From: Enterococcus plantarum
GTDB lineage: Bacteria > Bacillota > Bacilli > Lactobacillales > Enterococcaceae
Assembly: GCF_001730295.1 (NCBI RefSeq)
Contig: NZ_MIKA01000034.1
Location: 62,001-126,000 of the forward strand
Direction of reading: 5' to 3'
Length of the DNA: 64,000 nucleotides
The first letter of the stretch is position 1, and each line of letters starts with the position of its first letter. The notes below the pieces were generated by a model. That model worked only from the letters and a program-made list of their open reading frames with translations. It had not been told where the DNA came from and did no database searches. Made by a program: the position numbers and the translations under genes. This document shows positions 16,808 through 26,706 of the stretch, in pieces.

Positions 16808-17692
16808 ATGAAAAAATCAAAATCACCTTATTTTTTTATTGCTCCAGCCGTTGCATTGTTACTGGTATTTTCTATCATACCGATTTTTATCGCTATAACA
16901 ATTAGTTTTACAGATATGAGTTTAGCAGGATTAGCAGATTTTTCTCGGATTAAATTTGTAGGTTTAGATAATTATTTAAACATTTTCAACGATAAAGTTT
17001 TTGGACAAGCGATGTTTAACACTGCTTATTATGTTGTCATCGGTGTGCCCCTAGTTATTCTTTCTTCATTAGCGTTAGCTATTATGATCAACTTTGGGGA
17101 GAATAAGTTTTTCTCTTTTATGCGTTTAGTATTCTATAGCCCTTCAATCACAAATACAGTGGCTGTATCAGTTGTATGGATGTATTTATATAATCCAACA
17201 ATTGGCCTATTAAATCATTTATTATCTTTTTTAAACATTGGCCCGATTATGTGGCTGACAGATCCAAGTACATCGAAACTTTCATTAATTATCATTGCAG
17301 TTTGGAAAGCAATTGGCTTAAATATGCTGATCTTTTTAGCGGCGATTCAAGGCATTCCAAAAGAATATTATGAAGCAGCAGAAATTGATGGTGCAAACAA
17401 ATGGCAGCAAATTTTAAAAATCACGATCCCATTGCTAAAATTTTCGATTTTCTTCGTAACAGTAACGACCTTGATCGGTTGGTTCCAATTCTTTGATGAG
17501 CCGTTCGTTATGACCAAAGGTGGTCCATTGGATAGTACGTTATCCGTTGCGTTATTTATTTATCAAAGAGGTTTCCAATACAACAAATTTGGGTATGCAG
17601 CAGCAGGCTCTGTCATTTTATTCATTGCGATCATTATTGTGACAAGTATCCAAATGAAAATCCAAACAAAACAAAAAGAAAATGAAGGATAA
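16808..17692 (+). CDS. Sugar ABC transporter permease (MalF-like)
   Basis: A 294-residue inner-membrane permease with six predicted helices. The EAA loop reads EYYEAAEIDGANKWQQILKITIPLLK, which contacts the ATPase. The ATG at 16808 has AAGGAGG; in-frame codons upstream are ignored. Works with the next permease and the binding lipoprotein. No ATPase gene lies in the operon, so a shared MsmK/UgpC-type ATPase elsewhere must energise it. Confidence 0.93.
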   Translation: MKKSKSPYFFIAPAVALLLVFSIIPIFIAITISFTDMSLAGLADFSRIKFVGLDNYLNIFNDKVFGQAMFNTAYYVVIGVPLVILSSLALAIMINFGENKFFSFMRLVFYSPSITNTVAVSVVWMYLYNPTIGLLNHLLSFLNIGPIMWLTDPSTSKLSLIIIAVWKAIGLNMLIFLAAIQGIPKEYYEAAEIDGANKWQQILKITIPLLKFSIFFVTVTTLIGWFQFFDEPFVMTKGGPLDSTLSVALFIYQRGFQYNKFGYAAAGSVILFIAIIIVTSIQMKIQTKQKENEG

Positions 17693-17706
17693 AAGGAGAG
17701 AACGAT

Positions 17707-18537
17707 ATGAATTCACATAAAAATGCGCAAATGAGTTTTAAGCTTTTTATTGGTATCCTCTTAGGCGTTCTGGGCATCATGACTTTTTTCCCGTTTCTTT
17801 GGATGATTTTTTCTTCATTTAAAACCAATGCGGAAATCAATCAGATCGTACCTAGTTTATTCCCAAAAGATGCGACATTTGATAATTTTAAAGAGTTATT
17901 TTTCAGATTGAATTTTGGCACCTATCTTAAAAATACGTTGATCATTACGGCTTGTTCTTTTATCGGCTTGTTATTAAACGCTATGGCAGGTTACGGGTTT
18001 GCTAAGTTTGATTTCAAAGGAAAAAATGGACTTTTTCTGATGGTATTAGCCACAATGATGATCCCAGGACAAGTAACCATGATCCCCGTGTATCTATTGT
18101 TGAATTCAGTTGGTTTGACGAATACATTAATCGGAATCGTTTTGCCAGGACTAGCTGGTGCATTTGGAATTTTTCTATTCCGACAATTTATGAATACTAT
18201 TTCAAATGAAATGCTTGAAGCAGCAAGACTTGATGGCGCTAGTGAGTGGTACATCTTTTTCAAAATAATTTTACCAGTCAGTCGTCCAATTTTAGCAGTT
18301 CAGGGCATCTTGACGTTTATCGGTGGCTGGAATTCATTTTTATGGCCGTTGATTATCGCAAATGATGAAAAATATTATACATTATCTGTTGGCTTACAAC
18401 TATTACAAGGACAACATGGTTCAAATTATGCCTTACAAATGGCTGGAGCGACATTTATGGTTATTCCAATTTTGATCGTATTCTCGATTTTTCAAAAATA
18501 CATTTTACAAGGATTTAACGTTTCCGGAATAAAATAA
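17707..18537 (+). CDS. Sugar ABC transporter permease (MalG-like)
   Basis: A 276-residue permease with six hydrophobic segments and the EAA motif EMLEAARLDGASEWYIFFKIILPVSRP. It carries the usual MalG-type C-terminal end (FQKYILQGFNVSGIK). It starts 15 bp after the first permease behind AAGGAGAG. Together the two form the membrane channel for the oligosaccharide. Confidence 0.93.
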   Translation: MNSHKNAQMSFKLFIGILLGVLGIMTFFPFLWMIFSSFKTNAEINQIVPSLFPKDATFDNFKELFFRLNFGTYLKNTLIITACSFIGLLLNAMAGYGFAKFDFKGKNGLFLMVLATMMIPGQVTMIPVYLLLNSVGLTNTLIGIVLPGLAGAFGIFLFRQFMNTISNEMLEAARLDGASEWYIFFKIILPVSRPILAVQGILTFIGGWNSFLWPLIIANDEKYYTLSVGLQLLQGQHGSNYALQMAGATFMVIPILIVFSIFQKYILQGFNVSGIK

Positions 18538-18559
18538 AAAAGAAAAGGTGACTATAAAA

Positions 18560-20707
18560 ATGGAACAAAAGCAATTAATCGATTTACTGGAGCAAATGAC
18601 ATTAGATGAAAAAGTTGGACAATTGCTTCAACTCGCAGCTGAATTTTATTCTGAAAAGGCGGAGGAAAAAACAGGACCCATGACGGATCTTGGTTTGACA
18701 CATGAAGACATTAATAATGCAGGGACAACCCTTGGTATTTCAGGTGCAAAAGAAGCAATTCGAGTACAAAAAGCATACATGGAGAATAATCGATTAGGAA
18801 TACCAACGATTTTAATGGCAGATATCATCCACGGTTTTCGGACGGCTTTCCCTATTCCGCTTGGTTTGGGTAGTTCATGGGATCTAGAAGCTGCAAAAAA
18901 AGTAGCGGAAGTTTCAGCGAAAGAAGCAGCAGTTTCAGGTTTACACGTGACATTCTCACCAATGGTCGATTTGGTTCGTGATCCACGTTGGGGTCGCGTA
19001 ATGGAATCAACTGGGGAAGATCCCTTTTTAAATAGTCGTTTTGCGGAAGCATTTGTTAAAGGCTACCAAGGGAATGACCTGAAAAATGATTTCTTTCGTG
19101 TAGCGGCTTGTGTTAAACACTTTGCGGCGTATGGTGCAGCAATCGGTGGTCGTGACTATAATACAGTCAATATGTCTGAACGACAATTACGAGATAGCTA
19201 TTTACCTGGTTATAAAGCAGCACTTGATGCTGGGGCAAAATTAGTGATGACTTCTTTTAACACAGTGGATGGTGTCCCAGCAACAGGAAATAAATGGCTA
19301 TTTAGAGAGGTGTTGAGAAAAGAGTTTGGTTTTGATGGAGTCGTTATTTCAGACTGGGGAGCAGTCATCGAGTTGATTCCTCATGGTGTAGCGGCAGATA
19401 AAAAACAGGCTGCTGAACTGGCAATCAAAGCAGGTGTGGATATTGAAATGATGACAACCTGTTATACCGAAAATCTAAAAGAACTGATTGAAGAAAATAT
19501 CGTAACTGAATCTACCTTAGATGAAGCTGTTCTACGTATTCTCACGTTGAAAAATGACTTAGGTTTATTTGAAAATCCCCATAGAGGCGCTGACGTGATT
19601 TTAGAAAAAGAAGTTGTTTTGTCAAAAGAGCATCGTGATATTGCAAGGGATATTGCGAGAAAATCAATTGTCTTATTAAAAAATGAGCATGTATTACCCT
19701 TATCGAAATTAGAGAAAGTTGCTATTGTAGGCCCCGCTGCTGATTCTCACGATGTAATTGGTGTTTGGTCTTGGCAAGGTAAAAAAGACGAAGCGATTTC
19801 TTTAGCACAAGGTGTTGCTCAAATTGGCGCAGAATATGTGATTGGCAAAGAAGCGTTCGATTATTTTAAACCAAGTCAAGCAGCGATTGATGAAGCTGTG
19901 GCTTTAGCCAAAGAGGCTGACAAAGTTGTCTTAGCACTCGGTGAAGAAGATTGGATGAGTGGGGAAGCATCAAGTCGCAGTGATATTCGACTTCCACAAG
20001 CGCAACTAGACTTATTCGATGCTATTCAAGCTGTCAATAATAATATCATTGTGACTTTGTATAATGGTCGTCCTTTAGATCTAAAAGGAATCGATTCAGC
20101 CAAAGCCGTCGTTGAGGCGTGGTTCCCAGGGACAGAAGCTGGGACAGCATTAGCTGATATTCTATACGGAGAGTATAATCCAAGCGCTCGTTTAAGTATG
20201 TCATTCCCTGAAACAGTGGGACAAGTACCTGTTTATTATAATTACGATAATACAGGTCGACCATATAAACTAGGTGATGAAAAATATGTAACTAAATATT
20301 TAGATGTTTCCAATTTTGCAAAATATCCCTTTGGTTTTGGTTTAAGCTATAGCGAATTTGCTTACACTGATTTTGAATTAAGTTCGCATCAAATGAATTC
20401 AGATCAAACAATTACCGTTTCTATCACTGTAGAAAACCAATCAGATATCTCGGGTCAAGAAACAGTTCAATTATATATTCGAGATCAAATTGGTGAAGTT
20501 GTTCGTCCTGTCAAAGAATTAAAAGGCTTTGAAAAAATAACCCTACAAGCACATGAGAAAAAAACGGTTCAATTTACGATTACTGAAGAACTTCTTCGAT
20601 ATGTGCATAGTGACCAAACGTTTGCTAGCGATGCAGGAACTTTTGATGTAATGATTGGATCAAATAGTAGAGATGTCTTAACAAAAACATTCAAATTATT
20701 GAAATAG
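18560..20707 (+). CDS. GH3 beta-glucosidase (probable sophorose/beta-1,2-oligoglucan hydrolase)
   Basis: A 715-residue family-3 glycoside hydrolase. The N-terminal barrel carries CVKHFAAYGAAIGGRDYN and the nucleophile Asp265 in VVISDWGA. The second domain (about 370-560) is followed by a C-terminal fibronectin III-like domain (about 620-715). There is no signal peptide, so it acts on imported sugars. Length and operon place match the L. innocua beta-glucosidase that acts with the beta-1,2-oligoglucan phosphorylase. The ATG at 18560 (RBS AAAAGGTG) is preferred to an upstream GTG. Confidence 0.92.
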   Translation: MEQKQLIDLLEQMTLDEKVGQLLQLAAEFYSEKAEEKTGPMTDLGLTHEDINNAGTTLGISGAKEAIRVQKAYMENNRLGIPTILMADIIHGFRTAFPIPLGLGSSWDLEAAKKVAEVSAKEAAVSGLHVTFSPMVDLVRDPRWGRVMESTGEDPFLNSRFAEAFVKGYQGNDLKNDFFRVAACVKHFAAYGAAIGGRDYNTVNMSERQLRDSYLPGYKAALDAGAKLVMTSFNTVDGVPATGNKWLFREVLRKEFGFDGVVISDWGAVIELIPHGVAADKKQAAELAIKAGVDIEMMTTCYTENLKELIEENIVTESTLDEAVLRILTLKNDLGLFENPHRGADVILEKEVVLSKEHRDIARDIARKSIVLLKNEHVLPLSKLEKVAIVGPAADSHDVIGVWSWQGKKDEAISLAQGVAQIGAEYVIGKEAFDYFKPSQAAIDEAVALAKEADKVVLALGEEDWMSGEASSRSDIRLPQAQLDLFDAIQAVNNNIIVTLYNGRPLDLKGIDSAKAVVEAWFPGTEAGTALADILYGEYNPSARLSMSFPETVGQVPVYYNYDNTGRPYKLGDEKYVTKYLDVSNFAKYPFGFGLSYSEFAYTDFELSSHQMNSDQTITVSITVENQSDISGQETVQLYIRDQIGEVVRPVKELKGFEKITLQAHEKKTVQFTITEELLRYVHSDQTFASDAGTFDVMIGSNSRDVLTKTFKLLK

Positions 20708-20721
20708 ATAGGAAGAGTGAG

Positions 20722-23700
20722 ATGACGCATCAAAAACGAACAATTAAAAATGGTGGGACGACCGTTTCGTTTTTAGAAACGGGAGATCTATACGAAATAA
20801 TACATGGACATATCATGATCAACCAACTAAATGGGAATGCATTAGATGGAAGTTGCAACCAACTCTATTTGAGAGTTTATGATAATAATGGTATTCATAG
20901 TGCCCCCATGATCGGCTCAAATTCAGCCAGTACATTTCTGATGGGAAAAGAACAAGCGACTTGGTTCGGCAATTTTTTCGACGTGAACTACCAAGTTGAT
21001 TTTAAATTAACTGAAATGGGTATTTGGTTTTGGCAAGTGACATTGACAGGTTCTGGGCAGAAAGTTGATGTTATTTATGGTCAAGATATCGGTAATGCGA
21101 CAAAAGGTGCTGTTCGATCAAATGAAGCGTATATGTCACAATACGTGGATCATCATGTCTGGAAAGAAAATGAAACAATTACTATTTCTTCTCGACAAAA
21201 TCAACCGCAAGAAGGAAATTTTCCAGTAATCGAGCAAGGAAGCTTAAATTCGTTGGTTGCTTTTTCTACAGATGGTTACCAATTTTTTGGTCGCGAGTAT
21301 AAGGAAACAAATCAAGCTCAAGCTTTGAAAAAAGCATCTTTAGCAAATGAAGTGTATCAATACGAATTTGCCTATATTGCGTTACAGACTGAAATCTACG
21401 ATGTAAGTGAGAAAGAGACTAAAATTGTTTTTTATGGAGCACCAATAGACAACCAAAGAACAGTCATTAAAGAGCCACTTATTTCTAAAGCAGATATCCA
21501 AAAAAATTATGATGCATTAAAATTTGAAGAAATTGATGAGCAATCAACAAACTATGAGAAAAAAATAGGTGAACCAATTACAGGTAAAACATTGACGGAT
21601 ATAGAACGCGACGAATTATTTCCTAATCAAAACCTAGTCGAAACAATTGATGGCAAAGTAGCTTCTTTCTTTACAGATGAGTATCATCATGTGGTTTTGA
21701 AAGAAAAGGAAATAGCCATGGAAAGAGCTCACGGGCATATTCTATTAAGTGGAACAGAACTAGATGTAGAGCGTCCCATCCTGAGCACGACTGTTTATAT
21801 GTATGGTCTTTTCAATTCTCAAATTGTTTTAGGCAATACATCTATGAACAAATTAATGAGCAACAGCCGCAATTCACTAAATATCATGAAACAATCAGGT
21901 CAAAGAATTTATATCAAAGATGCAGAAAATTGGCGTCTATTAACAATGCCCTCTGCATTTGTAATGGGATTAAACTCCGCTACATGGTATTATAAATTAG
22001 AGAATGATATACTTATGGTGAGAACGTTTACGTTATGTGATACTAAAGAAATCCGTACAGAAGTGATAAGTCAACGAGGCTTGAAATATACTTTTGCTGT
22101 AACCAATCAATTGGTGATGAATGCAGATGAAGAAGAGCCAACCTATGAAGTGACTAAATCAAACGAATTGGTAAGTATAAAAGCTTTACCAGAGTCAGTG
22201 ATCCATGAAGAGTATCCTGATTTAACTTATTATTATTCGTTAGATAAACCTTTTGAACTAACGGATGAGCGCTTGTTTTTATCTAGTAAATCTGCAGGAG
22301 TTTTAACTATTTTTGTGATTAAAGAACAAACAGAATTTTCTATGGCTATCCAAGGAAGCTTGACGGGAGAACCATTTCAGACAATAACGACCGCATACGA
22401 AAAAGAAATCAAGCAATTCTTAGACTTTGTAAATGAGCTATTAAATAATTTCCAGTTAACACATAAAACTGAAGAAGTTGAATCAATAAACGTGTTGTCT
22501 CGCTGGTATACACACAATATGTTGGTACATTATCTTTCACCACACGGATTAGAACAGTATGGGGGTGCTGCTTGGGGAACACGAGATGTTTCACAAGGTC
22601 CAACAGAATTTTTCTTTGCCGTCAATCGACCAGAAGTTGTCCATTCAATCATTAAAAATGTCTATGCAAATCAATTTGAAGATGATGGAAATTGGCCGCA
22701 GTGGTTTATGTTTGATCGCTATGAAAAACAAAAAGCCGATGAGAGCCATGGTGATGTGATCGTTTGGCCGATGAAGATTGTGGCTGATTATTTGGCTAAA
22801 ACAAAAGATTTCAGTATTTTAGAGGAAAAAATTCCCTATACTGATCGTAAAACCTTTTTAAAAACAACGAAGACTTACACCTTGTTTGAGCATATAAAAA
22901 AAGAAATTCAATTTATTGAAAATAACTTTTTAGAAGGAACATACTTATCTTGTTATAGTGATGGAGATTGGGACGATACGCTACAACCTTATGATAATAA
23001 GTTGAAAAAATATATGGCAAGTAGTTGGACAGTTGCGTTAACGTATCAAATCGTGAATAAATTATCCAATTTATTAATGGAGGTCGACGCCGTATTTGGC
23101 GAGCATTTACAAGTTTTAGCTGTTAATATTAAAAATGACTTTGAAAAGTATATTTTATCGACTGAAACAATTCCTGGTTTTATTTATATGGAAGACACAG
23201 ATCATGTGGAATTTATGATTCATCCAACAGATAAAAAAACAGGAATTCAATATCGTTTACTGCCAATGACACGTAGTATGATCGCTGAGCTATTAACAGC
23301 TGAACAAGCTAAACATCACTATGCTATTATTAAAGAACATTTGCAATTTCCAGATGGCGTCCGTTTGATGAATCGACCAGCAACCTATCAAGGTGGTGTC
23401 AGCACCAACTTTAAGCGTGCGGAACAATCAGCTAATTTCGGACGTGAAATTGGGTTACAATATGTTCATGCGCACATTCGTTTCACAGAAGCGATGGCTA
23501 AACTTGGTAAACCTGATGAAACGTGGCGAGCCTTGAATAGCATTAATCCGATTCAAATAAAAGAGCATGTTGAGAATGCTGAGATACGTCAAGCCAATGC
23601 CTATTTCAGTAGTTCCGATGGTGATTTTAAAACAAGATACGATGCGCAAGAAAACTTTACCAAGCTGAAAGATGGCAGTGTTGGAGTTAAAGGTGGCTGG

Positions 23701-24027
23701 CGAATATATTCCAGTGGTCCTGGAATATATATGAATCAACTGTTGACCAATGTTTTAGGCATTCGGGAAGATAAGGAGAATATGATCTTCGATCCAATTT
23801 TACCTAAAGAGTTAGATGGTCTAGCGATGGGGTATCAAATTGCTGATAAAGACGTGAGAATTGTCTTTCATTTAGTGGGACAAAAAGAGGCAGTTCTCGC
23901 AAACGGAACTGAGTTTTCTATAAGACGAGAAGAAAATCCTTATCGCCAAGGTGGGTATATCGTTCCTTTAGATGAACTCATTGCTTGTTTAGATAAGAAA
24001 GAAAACCAAATAGATATTTTTTGCTAG
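20722..24027 (+). CDS. GH94 phosphorylase, probable 1,2-beta-oligoglucan phosphorylase
   Basis: A 1101-residue intracellular enzyme of the glycosyltransferase-36/GH94 type. An N-terminal beta-sandwich region covers about 1-560. The (alpha/alpha)6 barrel follows, with GAAWGTRDVSQGPTEFFFA and the catalytic segment SDGDWDD around residues 746-752, which carries the expected general-acid Asp. The size is much larger than cellobiose phosphorylase (about 800) and close to the L. innocua 1,2-beta-oligoglucan phosphorylase, which releases glucose 1-phosphate from sophorooligosaccharides. The operon context (same transporter, same GH3) supports this. Other GH94 specificities are not excluded. Confidence 0.85.
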   Translation: MTHQKRTIKNGGTTVSFLETGDLYEIIHGHIMINQLNGNALDGSCNQLYLRVYDNNGIHSAPMIGSNSASTFLMGKEQATWFGNFFDVNYQVDFKLTEMGIWFWQVTLTGSGQKVDVIYGQDIGNATKGAVRSNEAYMSQYVDHHVWKENETITISSRQNQPQEGNFPVIEQGSLNSLVAFSTDGYQFFGREYKETNQAQALKKASLANEVYQYEFAYIALQTEIYDVSEKETKIVFYGAPIDNQRTVIKEPLISKADIQKNYDALKFEEIDEQSTNYEKKIGEPITGKTLTDIERDELFPNQNLVETIDGKVASFFTDEYHHVVLKEKEIAMERAHGHILLSGTELDVERPILSTTVYMYGLFNSQIVLGNTSMNKLMSNSRNSLNIMKQSGQRIYIKDAENWRLLTMPSAFVMGLNSATWYYKLENDILMVRTFTLCDTKEIRTEVISQRGLKYTFAVTNQLVMNADEEEPTYEVTKSNELVSIKALPESVIHEEYPDLTYYYSLDKPFELTDERLFLSSKSAGVLTIFVIKEQTEFSMAIQGSLTGEPFQTITTAYEKEIKQFLDFVNELLNNFQLTHKTEEVESINVLSRWYTHNMLVHYLSPHGLEQYGGAAWGTRDVSQGPTEFFFAVNRPEVVHSIIKNVYANQFEDDGNWPQWFMFDRYEKQKADESHGDVIVWPMKIVADYLAKTKDFSILEEKIPYTDRKTFLKTTKTYTLFEHIKKEIQFIENNFLEGTYLSCYSDGDWDDTLQPYDNKLKKYMASSWTVALTYQIVNKLSNLLMEVDAVFGEHLQVLAVNIKNDFEKYILSTETIPGFIYMEDTDHVEFMIHPTDKKTGIQYRLLPMTRSMIAELLTAEQAKHHYAIIKEHLQFPDGVRLMNRPATYQGGVSTNFKRAEQSANFGREIGLQYVHAHIRFTEAMAKLGKPDETWRALNSINPIQIKEHVENAEIRQANAYFSSSDGDFKTRYDAQENFTKLKDGSVGVKGGWRIYSSGPGIYMNQLLTNVLGIREDKENMIFDPILPKELDGLAMGYQIADKDVRIVFHLVGQKEAVLANGTEFSIRREENPYRQGGYIVPLDELIACLDKKENQIDIFC

Positions 24028-24040
24028 GAGATGAGCGTAC

Positions 24041-25000
24041 ATGGTAGGAATCAAAGAGATTGCAAAAAAAGCGGGGGTATCGATTTCAACTGTTTCTTAT
24101 GCATTAAATGGCAGTCCAAAAGTTACTGAAGCAACTCGAGCAAGAATCCAAGCGATTGCAGAGGAATTGGACTATATTCCTAACATGGCTGCTCGTACGT
24201 TAAAAAGGCAACAAACCAATATTATCGGTGTATATCTTGCTGATTACGGTGGTAGTTTTTATGGTGAACTATTGGATGGCATAAAAAAAGGACTGGAAGC
24301 CCAGAACTATGAAATGATTGTTTGCAGTGGGAATAAATCACATTTGTTTATTCCCGAGCGAATGATTGATGGTGCAATTATTTTAGACTGGACGTTCAAA
24401 AACAAAGAAATTGAACAATATGCAGATCGAGGTCATTTTTTAGTGATTTTAGATCGTTTGATTACTCATGAAAATGTGCGTAAAGTTTTATTAGATAATA
24501 AAGGTGGCGCAACGTTAGCCATTGAAAAAGCTGTGGCCAGTCAAACGAAAAAAATATTTTTAGTTTCTGGTCCCCAAAAAAGCTATGATAGTCAGGAACG
24601 ATTAAATGCCAGTATCAAAGAATTAGAACGCTTTTCAATTGACTATGATATTATTTCAGGAGATTTTACAGAACCTTCTGGTTATCGGGCAGCTAAGGAA
24701 ATCATGGGAAGTGAGCCTAAGTTTCCTGTAGATATTTTTGCGTTGAATGATGAAATGGCAATCGGCATTTATAAATATTTTGAAGAAACACCGTATGAAA
24801 TTGGCAAGGATATTCGTTTGATCGGTTTTGATAATATTGATATCAGTGCATTTATTCAGCCGCGATTAGCGACGATTTCATATTCTAAACATCGTTGGGG
24901 TATGTTGGCTGCTGAAAAAATCATTCAATTGATTACGGGAGAAGAAACGGAAGATGACCATATTTATACAAGTTTTATTGATGGGTCTTCATTTTCTTGA
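24041..25000 (+). CDS. LacI-family repressor of the oligosaccharide operon
   Basis: A 319-residue regulator. The N-terminal helix-turn-helix is IKEIAKKAGVSISTVSYALNGSPKVTEATRARI with the hinge YIPNMAARTLKRQQTNIIGV. A periplasmic-binding-like sensor covers about residues 60-319. It is the last gene of the operon, 14 bp after the phosphorylase, so repression would be autoregulatory. Its likely operators are the two identical inverted sites around the promoter near 15.3-15.4 kb. Confidence 0.93.
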   Translation: MVGIKEIAKKAGVSISTVSYALNGSPKVTEATRARIQAIAEELDYIPNMAARTLKRQQTNIIGVYLADYGGSFYGELLDGIKKGLEAQNYEMIVCSGNKSHLFIPERMIDGAIILDWTFKNKEIEQYADRGHFLVILDRLITHENVRKVLLDNKGGATLAIEKAVASQTKKIFLVSGPQKSYDSQERLNASIKELERFSIDYDIISGDFTEPSGYRAAKEIMGSEPKFPVDIFALNDEMAIGIYKYFEETPYEIGKDIRLIGFDNIDISAFIQPRLATISYSKHRWGMLAAEKIIQLITGEETEDDHIYTSFIDGSSFS

Positions 25001-25033
25001 GTAGGCAAAGAATAGATCAATAGAATAATTGTG

Positions 25034-25076
25034 AAAGGTGTGATAAGGCGATTTTCAGTCTTGTCACACCTTTTTA
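25034..25076 (+). terminator. Terminator of the oligosaccharide operon
   Basis: Stem AAAGGTGTGATAAG/CTTGTCACACCTTT, then T-rich sequence. It abuts the corA remnant. Confidence 0.85.
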
Positions 25077-25079
25077 TAA

Positions 25080-25400
25080 AATGAGGTTGAAAAAGAACAA
25101 TGGGAAGATACTCTGATTGAAGCAAGACAACTAGTCGAAATGGTGCAGTTAACATCACAAGTTCTACAGCAATTATCTGGAACGTATAACAATATCTTGA
25201 ATAATAACTTGAATGACACGATGAAAATTTTGACAGTACTGTCGATTTTATTAACGATTCCAACAATCGTAACTGGTTTTTTCGGGATGAATATGCCTTT
25301 ACCACTGGAACATAATATTTTAGGATGGGTGATTGCAATTGGAATAAGTTTGCTTGGTTGGTTTGGCTTATCTTTTATGTTGCGTCTTATATTAAAATAA
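25080..25400 (+). pseudogene. corA: 3' remnant of a CorA-type magnesium transporter
   Basis: About 106 codons matching the C-terminal end of CorA: an amphipathic stalk helix (EDTLIEARQLVEMVQLTSQVLQQLSGTYNNIL), then TM1 with the defining GMN motif (VTGFFGMNMPLP) and TM2. The N-terminal two-thirds are absent: a stop lies just upstream at 25077 and the preceding terminator belongs to another operon. No start or ribosome site is seen. The remnant sits exactly at the end of the sugar operon, suggesting that insertion or replacement removed the 5' part. Confidence 0.85.
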
Positions 25401-25454
25401 GAGATTAAAAATATAATTGTTACGTTACTCTGAACTAAGAAAATTGTATTTTTT

Positions 25455-25484
25455 AGTGCTGGAAATAATTCCAGCACTTTTTTT
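25455..25484 (+). terminator. Terminator behind the corA remnant
   Basis: Perfect 10-bp stem AGTGCTGGAA/TTCCAGCACT with a T8 tail; probably the old corA terminator. Confidence 0.88.
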
Positions 25485-25552
25485 TCAGTAAAGATTAATT
25501 TTTTTGATGTTTCATATAATGTACAATTAAAAAGATCATTGAGAGAAAACCC

Positions 25553-25583
25553 TTGACTTATAGTGCACTCTAATTGATATAGT
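25553..25583 (+). promoter_or_regulatory. MerR-type promoter/operator 4
   Basis: TTGACT (25553-25558), a 19-bp spacer with CTTATAGTGCACTCTAA, then TATAGT (25578-25583). The same operator as those 20-24 kb upstream. Confidence 0.88.
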
Positions 25584-25619
25584 TTGGATACATAAACAAT
25601 TAGAAAGGATTGATTAATT

Positions 25620-26603
<984 letters not shown>

Positions 26604-26636
26604 AAAGTGTTTCTATAGTTAGAGTGCTCTTAAAAA

Positions 26637-26690
26637 TTGGTGGCGTTAATAAAATACTATACGTTTTATTAATGCCACCAAAAAAAATTT
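26637..26690. terminator. Strong hairpin between convergent genes
   Basis: An 18-bp stem (26637-26654 against 26664-26681, one mismatch) around TACTATACG. The T-tract on the minus strand (ATTTTTAAG) suits termination of the Mga-like gene; the plus strand has A8 then T4. Confidence 0.75.
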
Positions 26691-26706
26691 TGTTACTGGA
26701 CAAGAG

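Noticed and set aside
22559-22759. Short overlapping open frames inside the GH94 gene and inside other long genes.
   Set aside because: They lie antisense to or out of frame with well supported genes and have no ribosome site or recognisable product.
26618-26635. A possible fifth MerR operator (GTTAGAGTGCTCTTAAA) behind the 25620 reductase.
   Set aside because: It has no TTGACT or -10 around it, precedes no gene on either strand and overlaps the start of a terminator hairpin. Probably chance or a decayed site.
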